Shown piece after piece: positions 1 through 7,694 of a stretch of DNA of 64,000 bases (within the stretch, counting starts at the first letter, position 1; every line of letters begins with the position of its first letter). Source of the stretch: Melastoma dodecandrum (lineage: Eukaryota > Streptophyta > Magnoliopsida > Myrtales > Melastomataceae). The stretch is taken from contig JARUPY010000398.1 of the NCBI GenBank assembly GCA_029817715.1, forward strand, positions 496,001 through 560,000, in the 5' to 3' direction. Made by a program: the position numbers and the translations under genes. Under the pieces are notes generated by a model. That model was not told where the DNA came from, did not search any database, and saw nothing but the letters and a program-made list of their open reading frames with translations.

Positions 1-170
1 GGAAGAACATCTGGTCGGCCGGGCAGGGCGTCGGCGCGATCGACGACGTGCCGTCGACCGCCGAACTCTGCCACCGCCTCGTGCGCGAGTATCGCGCGGC
101 GATCGCGGAATTGACGGAGGATCCCTTCGCACGCGAGCGCGAGGTCGTGCGCGCCCGTCTGGAGGCCTGA
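1..170 (+). CDS. Nitronate monooxygenase, C-terminal end (partial)
   Basis: Only the last 55 codons are present; the reading frame is open from the window edge to TGA at 168-170. The visible peptide contains the stretch NIWSAGQGVGAI followed by a helix rich in Leu/Arg/Ala, which matches the C-terminus of flavin-dependent nitronate monooxygenases (2-nitropropane dioxygenase family), enzymes that oxidise alkyl nitronates. The TGA is followed one base later by the GTG start of an acyl-CoA dehydrogenase gene, so the two probably form one transcript. Family assignment rests on recognition of the C-terminal signature; the active-site region lies outside the window. Confidence 0.75.
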   Translation, partial: KNIWSAGQGVGAIDDVPSTAELCHRLVREYRAAIAELTEDPFAREREVVRARLEA

Positions 171-171
171 C

Positions 172-1965
172 GTGTCGAGCCTGCTGCTGACGCGCGCCGA
201 TATCGACTTCCTGCTGTACGACTGGCTGAAGGTCGAGGAGTTGACGAGCCGCACACGCTACGCGGACCACTCGCGCGAGACCTTCGATGCCGCGCTCGAC
301 CTTTGCGAAAGTTTGGCGACGGAGCACTTCGCGCCGCACAACAAGAAGGCCGACGCCAACGAGCCGCGTTTCGAGGGCGGCCGAGTCGTGATGATTCCGG
401 AGGTGGGCGCGGCGTTGCGCCACTATGGAGAGGCAGGCCTTTTCGCCGCGCAGGCGGACGAAGCGCTCGGTGGCATGCAGCTTCCATCCAGCGTCGGCAG
501 CGCGTGTTTCGCGTTCTTCAAGGCCGCAAATACCGGCACCGCCGCCTATGCGATGCTGACGTCCGCGGCGGCGAACCTCATCCGCACGCATGGCACGCCG
601 GAGCAGATCGATCGCTACGTGACGCCGATGCTGGCCGGCCGCTTCTTCGGCACCATGTGTCTCTCCGAGCCGCAGGCCGGCTCCTCGCTGGCGGACATCA
701 CGACGCGGGCGGAGCCGCAGGCGGACGGCTCGTATCGCCTCTTCGGGACGAAGATGTGGATCTCGGGCGGCGAGCACGAGCTTTCAGAGACGATCGTGCA
801 CATGGTGTTGGCCAAGATCCCGGGCGGGCCGGCCGGCAGCCGCGGCATCTCGCTCTTCATCGTGCCGAAGCATCTCGTTGGCGACGATGGCGCGATCGGC
901 GAGCGCAACGACGTCGTGCTCGCCGGCCTCAATCACAAGATGGGCTATCGCGGCACGACCAACACGCTGCTGAATTTCGGTGAAGGCGCTTACGAGCCCG
1001 GCGGCGAAGCGGGCGCGGTCGGCTGGCTGGTCGGGGCCGAGCACGGCGGCCTGCCGGCGATGTTCCACATGATGAACGAGGCGCGGATCGGTGTCGGCCT
1101 CGGGGCCGTCGCGCTCGGCTATACGGGCTATCTTCATGCACTGGCCTACGCGCGCGAGCGCCCGCAGGGCCGGGCGATCGGCGAACGCGACCAGACGACG
1201 AAGCAGGTGCGCATCATCCGGCATCCCGACGTGCGGCGCATGCTGCTCGCCGCGAAGAGCTATGTCGAGGGCGCGCTCGCCTTCGCGCTCTACTGCGCGC
1301 GGCTCGTCGACGAGCAACGCACGGGAGACGAGGCCGCGCGCCACGAGGCCCATGCTCTGCTGGAGCTGCTGACTCCGATCGCCAAGAGCTGGCCGTCTCA
1401 ATATTGTCTGGCGGCGAACGATCTCGCGATCCAGGTGCATGGTGGCTACGGCTACACGCGCGACTACAATGTCGAGCAGTTCTATCGCGACAACCGCCTG
1501 AACGCGATCCACGAGGGCACGCATGGCATCCAGGCGCTCGACCTCCTTGGGCGCAAGGTGTCGCAGAACGGCGGCGAGGGACTGACGCTGCTGCGGGCGC
1601 GTATGCAGGCGACGATCGCGCGCGCCGCCAACGGCGACGGTGCGCTGGCCGGCCACGCGCAGGCGCTGGAAAGCGCCATGGCCGAGATCGCCGCGACGAC
1701 GGCCGCCCTCTACGCCACGACGGACGCGGTCCTGACCCTCGCGAACGCCAGCGCCTATCTCGAGGCGTTCGGCCATGCCGTCATTGCCTGGATCTGGCTC
1801 GAACAGGCCCTTGCGGCGCGCGGGCGAGAGGGCGCCTTCTTCGAGGGCAAGCGCCAGGCCTGCCGCTATTTCTTCACCTGGGAGCTGCCGAAGATCTATC
1901 CGCAGCTCGCCGCGCTGAAGGCGCTCGACCGTACGACGCTCGATATGCAGGAGGCGTGGTTCTAG
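172..1965 (+). CDS. Long-form acyl-CoA dehydrogenase (DmdC-like)
   Basis: A 597-residue protein, about 200 residues longer than classical acyl-CoA dehydrogenases, as expected for the subfamily with an extra C-terminal domain that includes 3-methylmercaptopropionyl-CoA dehydrogenases. The FAD-binding core is visible: MCLSEPQAGSSLADI near residue 165, KMWISGG near 197, and the C-terminal GGYGYTRDYNVEQ and HEGTHGIQ motifs near 430-455. The Glu of HEGT sits where many family members place the catalytic base. The start is GTG at 172, one base after the preceding stop, with no room for an upstream alternative. Likely role: FAD-dependent alpha,beta-dehydrogenation of an acyl-CoA in fatty-acid or organic-acid breakdown. 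The actual substrate cannot be told from sequence. Confidence 0.88.
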   Translation: MSSLLLTRADIDFLLYDWLKVEELTSRTRYADHSRETFDAALDLCESLATEHFAPHNKKADANEPRFEGGRVVMIPEVGAALRHYGEAGLFAAQADEALGGMQLPSSVGSACFAFFKAANTGTAAYAMLTSAAANLIRTHGTPEQIDRYVTPMLAGRFFGTMCLSEPQAGSSLADITTRAEPQADGSYRLFGTKMWISGGEHELSETIVHMVLAKIPGGPAGSRGISLFIVPKHLVGDDGAIGERNDVVLAGLNHKMGYRGTTNTLLNFGEGAYEPGGEAGAVGWLVGAEHGGLPAMFHMMNEARIGVGLGAVALGYTGYLHALAYARERPQGRAIGERDQTTKQVRIIRHPDVRRMLLAAKSYVEGALAFALYCARLVDEQRTGDEAARHEAHALLELLTPIAKSWPSQYCLAANDLAIQVHGGYGYTRDYNVEQFYRDNRLNAIHEGTHGIQALDLLGRKVSQNGGEGLTLLRARMQATIARAANGDGALAGHAQALESAMAEIAATTAALYATTDAVLTLANASAYLEAFGHAVIAWIWLEQALAARGREGAFFEGKRQACRYFFTWELPKIYPQLAALKALDRTTLDMQEAWF

Positions 1966-2053
1966 CGGCGCGCGCCTTCACGATCACGTGCCCGGGTGCG
2001 GCCTACCCCGCCCCGCCCTTGCCCTCGCGGCGCGAGAGGCAGAGATAGGGGGC

Positions 2054-3529
2054 ATGCCCTCCTTGTCGTCTTCGTCCGCGGTGCCTCCCGCGCCGCTGTC
2101 GCGCGGTGAAATCCGGCGCATCATCTTCGGCCTCATGATGGCCATGCTGCTCGGCGCGCTGGACCAGACGATCGTCGCGACCGCCTTGCCCACCATCGGC
2201 CGCGACCTCGGCGATCCGTCCCATCTGCCGTGGGTCGTGACAGCCTATCTCCTGTCGGCGACGAGCGCGGTGCCGATCTACGGCTCGCTGGCCGATATCC
2301 ACGGGCGGCGGGTCATGCTGCTCATCTCGATCACGGTCTTCCTCGTCGGCTCGGCGCTCTGCGCGCTCGCGCCGACGATGCTCGCGCTCATCCTCGCGCG
2401 CTTTCTTCAAGGCGCCGGCGGCGGCGGCCTTCTGGCGCTCTCGCAGACGATCGTGGGGGATATCCTGCCGCCGCGCGAGCGGGCGACCTACCAGCCCTAT
2501 TTCGCGATGGCGTTCACCACGGCGAGCCTCGGCGGTCCGGTCCTCGGCGGCTTCTTCGCGCAGCATCTCACCTGGACGATGATCTTCTGGATCAACGTGC
2601 CGCTGGGGCTCGCCGCCCTCGCGATGACGAACGGGCCGCTGAAGCGCCTGCCGCGACACGAGCGGCCTCACAAGCTCGATCTCATCGGAGCGGTGCTCCT
2701 CGTCGCGGCGGTCACCAGCCTGCTCCTCGCGCTCTCGGTCGGGGGGCCGCAAGGCCTGGCGAGGACGCAGCCGCTCGCGCTGCTGGCGGTCAGCGTTCTG
2801 CTCTTCGTCGGCTTCGCCGTCCGCCTCCGCCAGGCGGCCGAGCCGTTGATTCCCCCGCAGATCCTTTCGGATCGGCTGGTTCTTACCGCCATAGCCGCGG
2901 CGACGCTGAGCATCGCGTTGTTTCTCGGCCTCGCCGTCTACGTGCCGATCCTCTTCGAGACGGTGCGCGGCCTCTCGGCGAGCGGCTCGGGCCTCGCCAT
3001 GCTGCCCCTCACCGTCGGCACGGTGCTCGGCGCCACGCTCGCGGGCCGCGCCATGGCGTACCACGTCCACTACAAGCGTCTGCCGCTCGTGCTCCTGCCG
3101 CTCGCGATACTTGCTGCGGTGGCTTTGGCGTATGGGCGCGCCAGCCTCCCGGTTGCGGCGATCGGCCTGCTGCTCATGGTGGTCTCGGTCGCGCTCGGCA
3201 CGCTGCTGCCGATCTCGACGGTGTCCATCCAGAATGCGGTGGCCCTGCATCATCTCGGGACCGCGACCGCGGCGGCGAACCTATGCCGCCAGCTCGGTGG
3301 GGCGATCGCGGTGGCGATCTTCGGAGCGATGCTTCTGGGAACGGATGCGGGCGCCGCCGTTCGGGCGACTGCGGCCGGCCGGGCCGATCTGACGGCGTCG
3401 TTCCAGTCGGTGTTCGATCTCGTCGCGCTCGGGTGCGTCGCGGCCTTGGTGACCGTCGCGCTTTTGGAGGAGCGTCCGTTGCTCTCCCGGCGGTCGACGA
3501 CCGAGTCGGGGCTGGAACAGGGAGCCTGA
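2054..3529 (+). CDS. MFS drug exporter, DHA2 family (EmrB/QacA type)
   Basis: A 491-residue inner-membrane protein predicted to have 14 membrane segments, the DHA2 length and topology. Diagnostic motifs are the LDQTIVATALP segment in the first helix (motif D1), the GSLADIHGRR loop (motif A) and the GGPVLGGFF turn in helix 5 (motif C, antiporter signature). It likely exports toxic organic compounds in exchange for protons. ATG 2054 is preferred over an in-frame ATG at 1988 because the extra 22 residues are polar and non-membrane, and a purine-rich stretch (AGAGATAGGGGG) precedes 2054. No membrane-fusion protein or TetR regulator is adjacent, so substrate and control are unknown. Confidence 0.88.
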   Translation: MPSLSSSSAVPPAPLSRGEIRRIIFGLMMAMLLGALDQTIVATALPTIGRDLGDPSHLPWVVTAYLLSATSAVPIYGSLADIHGRRVMLLISITVFLVGSALCALAPTMLALILARFLQGAGGGGLLALSQTIVGDILPPRERATYQPYFAMAFTTASLGGPVLGGFFAQHLTWTMIFWINVPLGLAALAMTNGPLKRLPRHERPHKLDLIGAVLLVAAVTSLLLALSVGGPQGLARTQPLALLAVSVLLFVGFAVRLRQAAEPLIPPQILSDRLVLTAIAAATLSIALFLGLAVYVPILFETVRGLSASGSGLAMLPLTVGTVLGATLAGRAMAYHVHYKRLPLVLLPLAILAAVALAYGRASLPVAAIGLLLMVVSVALGTLLPISTVSIQNAVALHHLGTATAAANLCRQLGGAIAVAIFGAMLLGTDAGAAVRATAAGRADLTASFQSVFDLVALGCVAALVTVALLEERPLLSRRSTTESGLEQGA

Positions 3530-3536
3530 GGACGCT

Positions 3537-3728
3537 CTAGGCGCGAAGGCGCGGGGGGACGAGAATCGGCTCGTGCGCCGGATGCCAGGGACGTGCGGCG
3601 TCGCGCCCGGCGTTGCGATGGTCCCGTCGCGCCGCGCGGCGCACCCGGCTCGCGTCATGCAGCCCCTGGAACGCGGCGGCCGGGAAGGAACGGCCGATGA
3701 GGGCGAAATGGACGACGGCTGCTGTCAT
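3537..3728 (-). CDS. Small uncharacterised protein
   Basis: An open frame of 63 codons between the convergent MFS gene and the divergent rph gene. I do not recognise the protein. It begins with a short hydrophobic N-terminus and continues as an Arg/His-rich, probably cytosolic chain ending in a proline-rich tail. Support for coding is moderate: an AAGGTG ribosome-binding sequence lies five bases before ATG 3728, and no better gene fills the 370-base gap. It is high-GC and could still be a chance frame. Confidence 0.4.
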   Translation of the reverse strand: MTAAVVHFALIGRSFPAAAFQGLHDASRVRRAARRDHRNAGRDAARPWHPAHEPILVPPRLRA

Positions 3729-3897
3729 GGAATCACCTTGTCGCCGCTATGCGTAGCAGCCCCGTATGAAGCTCCCGCAACGCTTACGCACGAAATGCGC
3801 GAGATGGCATTTCGATCCCCGAAACCCTGATGGTTGCGCTCCTCCTTTTGGCCGAATAACGAGCACCATTCCGCTTCGCGGTAACCCAGGAGCCTGC

Positions 3898-4608
3898 ATG
3901 CGACCTTCGAACCGCGCGCCCGACGCGATGCGCCCCGTCTCGTTCGAGCGGAAGGTGGCACGCTACGCGGAAGGCTCCTGCCTCGTGAAGTTCGGCGGCA
4001 CGCACGTCCTGTGCACCGCCTCGCTCGAGGACAAGCCGCCGCCGTGGCTACGCGGGCAGGGCAGGGGCTGGGTCACGGCCGAATACGCGATGTTGCCGCG
4101 CGCCACTCACACACGCTCGCGGCGTGATTCGGCGGGCAAGATTTCGGGCCGATCGCAGGAGATCCAGCGCCTGATCGGCCGCAGCCTGCGCGCCGTCACC
4201 AACCTCCAGGCGATGGGCGAACGCCAGGTCACGATCGATTGCGACGTGCTGCAGGCCGACGGCGGAACGCGCACCGCCTCGATCACGGGTGCCTGGGTGG
4301 CGCTGCACGATTGCCTCGCCTGGATGCACGGGCGCTCGATGGTCAAAGAGAAGCCGCTGCGCGACCATGTCGCCGCGGTCTCCTGCGGCATCTACCAGGG
4401 TACGCCCGTGCTCGATCTCGACTATGCGGAGGATTCCGAGGCGCAGACGGATGCGAATTTTGTTCTCTCCGGCTCCGGCGCGCTCGTCGAGATCCAGGCA
4501 TCCGCCGAGGGCGCGGTTTTCTCGGAGGCCGAACTCATGGACATGATGGCGCTGGCAAAGAAGGGCATCGCCGAACTCGTCGCTCTGCAGAAACAGGCTA
4601 TCGCCTGA
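3898..4608 (+). CDS. rph: Ribonuclease PH
   Basis: A 236-residue protein, the normal length for RNase PH, the phosphate-dependent 3'-5' exoribonuclease that trims tRNA 3' ends. Recognisable blocks: [16 protein letters not shown] at the N-terminus, [17 protein letters not shown] near residues 58-74, [16 protein letters not shown] near 83-98, and [18 protein letters not shown] near 117-134, which carries the conserved acidic and Arg residues. ATG 3898 is chosen because AGGAG lies six bases upstream; a longer in-frame start at 3766 would add 44 non-conserved residues. It is followed after two bases by rdgB, the usual alphaproteobacterial order. Confidence 0.95.
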   Translation: MRPSNRAPDAMRPVSFERKVARYAEGSCLVKFGGTHVLCTASLEDKPPPWLRGQGRGWVTAEYAMLPRATHTRSRRDSAGKISGRSQEIQRLIGRSLRAVTNLQAMGERQVTIDCDVLQADGGTRTASITGAWVALHDCLAWMHGRSMVKEKPLRDHVAAVSCGIYQGTPVLDLDYAEDSEAQTDANFVLSGSGALVEIQASAEGAVFSEAELMDMMALAKKGIAELVALQKQAIA

Positions 4609-4610
4609 AT

Positions 4611-5237
4611 ATGCCGCGGCTCGTCTCGGGGCGCCTGGTCATCGCGACCCATAATGCGGGAAAGCTGCGGGAGATGCGCGAGCTCCTGGCGCCTTACGGC
4701 GTCGAGGCGGTGTCGGCGGGCGATCTCGGCCTTCCCGAGCCGGAAGAGACGGCGGCGACCTTCGCCGCGAATGCGGCGCTCAAGGCCGACGCGGCGACGC
4801 GCGCGACCGGTCTGCCGGCCTTCGCCGACGACTCTGGCCTCTGCGTCGCGGCGCTCGAGGGCGCGCCCGGCATCTACTCGGCCCGCTGGGCGCGCGAGGC
4901 CGGCGACTTCGGCGCGGCCATGGCGCGGATCGGCACGGCCCTCATGGAGCAAGGTGCGCGGGCGCCGTTCCGCGCCTGGTTCGTCTCCGCGCTCGCCCTC
5001 GCCCGACCCGGGGAGACGACGACGACGATCGAAGGGCGGGTCGATGGCGACCTCGTATTTCCGCCGCGCGGCACCTTCGGCTTCGGCTACGATCCGATCT
5101 TCCGGCCCGATGGGCACGAGCGCACGTTCGGCGAAATGTCGTCCGAGGAAAAGCACGGCATCCCGGCGGACGGATCGCGGGCGCTGTCACACCGCGCCCG
5201 CGCGTTCCAGGACTTCGCGAAAGCCTGCCTGGAGTAG
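4611..5237 (+). CDS. rdgB: dITP/XTP pyrophosphatase (RdgB/HAM1 family)
   Basis: A 208-residue cytosolic enzyme that hydrolyses non-canonical purine nucleoside triphosphates (dITP, ITP, XTP) to monophosphates, keeping them out of DNA. Visible family blocks are [14 protein letters not shown] at residues 12-25, [20 protein letters not shown] near 71-90, FGFGYDPIF near 160, and the terminal SHRARAF motif. The start ATG lies two bases after the rph stop, so translation is probably coupled. A longer upstream frame exists but runs through rph and is not credible. Confidence 0.94.
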   Translation: MPRLVSGRLVIATHNAGKLREMRELLAPYGVEAVSAGDLGLPEPEETAATFAANAALKADAATRATGLPAFADDSGLCVAALEGAPGIYSARWAREAGDFGAAMARIGTALMEQGARAPFRAWFVSALALARPGETTTTIEGRVDGDLVFPPRGTFGFGYDPIFRPDGHERTFGEMSSEEKHGIPADGSRALSHRARAFQDFAKACLE

Positions 5238-5256
5238 CGAGACCGCCGGCGCGCGT

Positions 5257-6114
5257 TCAGTGGCGCGAGAGCGCGGGTTCGCGAGACACGCGGGCCGACG
5301 TCGCTGACGAATCCTTGCGGAAGAGAAACCGGTAGTTCGGGCACGGATGGAGCGTGTCGCAGAGGCCGCCCACGGTCTCGGCCGCCCCGAGCACGAGGTA
5401 GCCGTCGTCGGCGAGCGTCTCGTTGAGGCCCTGCAACACGCGCCGCTTCGTCTCGACGTCGTAGTAGATCAGCACGTTGCGGCAGAAGATGATGTCGAAC
5501 CGGCCGAGGTCGCGGAACGGCTTCACGAGATTGAGCGTCTGGAAATCGATCTTGGCCCGCAGATGGTCGCTGATGTGCCAGAGATCGCCCTCGCGCCGGA
5601 AGTGACGCAGCAGCAGCGTCACCGGCAGCCCGCGCTGCACCTCGAACTGGCTGTAGACGCCGCGGCTCGCCGTCTCGATCATCGGGCGCGACAGGTCCGT
5701 CGCCAGAAGCTCGACCTGCCAGCCGCGAAGAGCGCGCGCGTGCTCGTCGAGAACCATCGCGACGGAGTAGGGCTCCTGCCCACTCGCGCAGCCCGCACAC
5801 CAGATGCGCAAGCGCCGTTGCGGCTGGCGCTGCGCGATGAGGCTCGGGATCACGTCGGTGCCGAGGTGCTTGAAGAGCGCGGCGTCGCGGAAAAACGAGG
5901 TCTCGTTGATCGTCAGCGCTTCGGCGACCGTGCGCGCGAGATCGGAGTGGGGGCTCGCCTGAAGCGACCGCGCCAGCTCGTCGAGCGAGTCGAGGTTGGC
6001 CCCGCGCAGGACGGGACGCAGCCGGTCCTCGACGAGGTAGCGCTTGTCGAGGTCGAGGGAGAGGCCCGACGCTTCGCGGACGAAGCGTTGAAGGACCGCG
6101 TAGGCCGTCGTCAT
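5257..6114 (-). CDS. cheR: Chemotaxis protein methyltransferase CheR
   Basis: A 285-residue SAM-dependent methyltransferase that adds methyl groups to glutamates of chemoreceptors. An N-terminal helical domain (residues 1-75) precedes the catalytic domain; the SAM-binding block CAGCASGQEPYS lies near residues 105-116, and IIFCRNVLIYYD near 218-229. ATG 6114 overlaps the cheB stop (ATGA), which fixes the start and shows translational coupling; a longer frame running into cheB is a shadow. It is the last gene of the minus-strand che operon. The C-terminus lacks any added TPR domain. Confidence 0.94.
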   Translation of the reverse strand: MTTAYAVLQRFVREASGLSLDLDKRYLVEDRLRPVLRGANLDSLDELARSLQASPHSDLARTVAEALTINETSFFRDAALFKHLGTDVIPSLIAQRQPQRRLRIWCAGCASGQEPYSVAMVLDEHARALRGWQVELLATDLSRPMIETASRGVYSQFEVQRGLPVTLLLRHFRREGDLWHISDHLRAKIDFQTLNLVKPFRDLGRFDIIFCRNVLIYYDVETKRRVLQGLNETLADDGYLVLGAAETVGGLCDTLHPCPNYRFLFRKDSSATSARVSREPALSRH

Positions 6115-6791
6115 GACGAGCGCTCTCCGACGTGGAGGCGCCGGATCAGCTCCTTGCCGAGGGCGGACGGCGACAGGACCGCCGTGGCGAGTTCGGCTTT
6201 CGCCACCGCGCCGGGCATGCCCCAGACGGCCGAGGTCTCGCGGTTCTGCACGATGACGGAGCCGCCGGCGGCCACGATCGCGTGCGCGCCGGCCAGACCG
6301 TCGGTGCCCATGCCCGACAACACGATGCCGAGCGCCTGCGACCCCATCACGCTCGCGCCCGATGTGAACATCATGTCCACCGCAGGCTTGCAGACGTCGC
6401 GCATGGGCGCCGTGGTGGGGGCGATTTCGAGCAGCGCCCCGGCTCTCGTGAAGCCGACGTGCCGGTTGCCCGGTGCGAAATGCACGATTCCGCGCTCGAG
6501 GGGCATGCGCTCGGTCACGACGCGCGTCGGCACGCCGCACGTTCGCGACACATGCGCCGCGATCACGGGCATGAGGTCGGCGGGCATGTGGAGCGCCACG
6601 CCGACGGGCACGAGAGGAAGCGCGGCCTGGAGCGAGCTGAGGAGTTCGACGAGGGCCTGAGGCCCTCCGGTCGAGGCGCCGATCATCACGAGGCGAGGGA
6701 GCGGAAGCGCGGGGAAGCGATGGGAACGCGGCACGCCCTCCTTGACGGGCCCGGCGTCGGGTCGTCGTCTCGCCTCCTCCAGGCTTTGCAT
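6111..6791 (-). CDS. cheB: Receiver-less chemotaxis methylesterase CheB
   Basis: A 226-residue protein consisting only of the CheB catalytic domain. Catalytic triad candidates are Ser40 (GASTGG), His68 (ALHMP) and Asp164 (GMGTDG). Ordinary CheB is about 350 residues with an N-terminal receiver domain whose phosphorylation relieves inhibition; that domain is absent here and the 40-residue N-terminus is only a short basic/proline stretch. The gene follows cheY by 26 bases and overlaps cheR by four. The protein removes methyl groups from (or deamidates) chemoreceptors. Its activity must be unregulated by phosphorylation in cis, or controlled through the neighbouring CheY or another partner. Confidence 0.92.
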   Translation of the reverse strand: MQSLEEARRRPDAGPVKEGVPRSHRFPALPLPRLVMIGASTGGPQALVELLSSLQAALPLVPVGVALHMPADLMPVIAAHVSRTCGVPTRVVTERMPLERGIVHFAPGNRHVGFTRAGALLEIAPTTAPMRDVCKPAVDMMFTSGASVMGSQALGIVLSGMGTDGLAGAHAIVAAGGSVIVQNRETSAVWGMPGAVAKAELATAVLSPSALGKELIRRLHVGERSS

Positions 6792-6817
6792 CGCGCAGTT
6801 CCGCTCCTCGTCGCGGG

Positions 6818-7219
6818 TCAGGGCTGGATCAAGCCGACCTGTTCGAGCTTGGAAATCATGATGCCGCGATCGAAGGGCTTCATGATGTACTCGTCGGCGC
6901 TGGCTTGGATCGCGCGTGAAATCTTCGAGATCTCGTTCTCGGAGGTGCAGAACACGACCTTGGGCGCGAGACCTTCGGGAAGCTTGCGGAGCTCGGCCAG
7001 AAACTCGAGCCCATCCATCTCGGGCATGTTCCAGTCGAGGAGGATACCGTCGGGCATCCTCGCTTTGCAGGCATGCAGAGCTTCGATGCCGTTCTCCGCT
7101 TCGCGGGTGGTGAAGCCGAGCGGCTGCAGGATGTTCTTGGCGACCTTTCGGATCACCTTGGAATCATCGACGATGAGGATCTCTCGAACGTCGACGTCGG
7201 CGCGTGCGTCCTCAAGCAT
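6818..7219 (-). CDS. cheY: Single-domain response regulator CheY
   Basis: A 133-residue receiver domain. The acidic pair is at VDDS (Asp18-Asp19), the phosphoacceptor at Asp62 (LLDWNMPEMDG), the conserved Thr at 92 (CTSEN) and the Lys at 114 (IMKPF). The extra 12 residues at the N-terminus match the chosen ATG at 7219, which overlaps the cheW stop by eight bases. A longer upstream frame is out-of-phase cheW sequence. It probably accepts phosphate from the hybrid kinase CheA and acts on the flagellar switch or another output. Because CheB lacks a receiver, this CheY may also serve adaptation. Confidence 0.92.
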   Translation of the reverse strand: MLEDARADVDVREILIVDDSKVIRKVAKNILQPLGFTTREAENGIEALHACKARMPDGILLDWNMPEMDGLEFLAELRKLPEGLAPKVVFCTSENEISKISRAIQASADEYIMKPFDRGIMISKLEQVGLIQP

Positions 7220-7694
7220 TGGGGCTTCCCACGGCGAGTATCCAATCGAGGTCGAGGATCGGCAGGATCTTGTCGTCCAGCCGGTAGGCGGTCTTGAACT
7301 TGGCCTTCTCCTCGCCGAGGTGCGGCGGGAGGCTGATCTCGTTGGCGGCCGTCGTCGTGAGGACGTCGCCGACCTCGTCGACGATGAGGGCGAAGAGTTC
7401 GCCGCGATGCTCGAGACCGATGGCGAGGTTGGAGGGCTCCGGGCGGGAGCCCGCGCCCGAGATGCGACGACGCAGGCTGACCGCGGTCGCAATCTTGCCG
7501 CGCAGATTGACGAGGCCGAGGACTTCGGCCGGCGCGAGCGGGACCGGCGTGAGGGTCAAAATCTCGAAGACCGTCTGGATGCGGTCGACCGGCAGGCCGA
7601 AGATGTTGCCGTCCGAGATGATCGTGAAGCAGCGTTGATCGGCGGCGACGCCGACGGGCGCCGGATGGTGCGAAGCGCGCGCGTCGAGATTCAT
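7212..7694 (-). CDS. cheW: Chemotaxis coupling protein CheW
   Basis: A 160-residue CheW scaffold that links chemoreceptors to CheA. Typical CheW features are FTIISDGNIFGLPVDRIQTV near residues 23-42, VLGLVNLRGKIATAV near 58-72, and FALIVDEVGDVL near 100-111. The ATG at 7694 overlaps the cheA stop (ATGA) and its own stop overlaps the cheY start, so the five che genes are translationally chained. It acts at the cytosolic face in the receptor array. Confidence 0.93.
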   Translation of the reverse strand: MNLDARASHHPAPVGVAADQRCFTIISDGNIFGLPVDRIQTVFEILTLTPVPLAPAEVLGLVNLRGKIATAVSLRRRISGAGSRPEPSNLAIGLEHRGELFALIVDEVGDVLTTTAANEISLPPHLGEEKAKFKTAYRLDDKILPILDLDWILAVGSPNA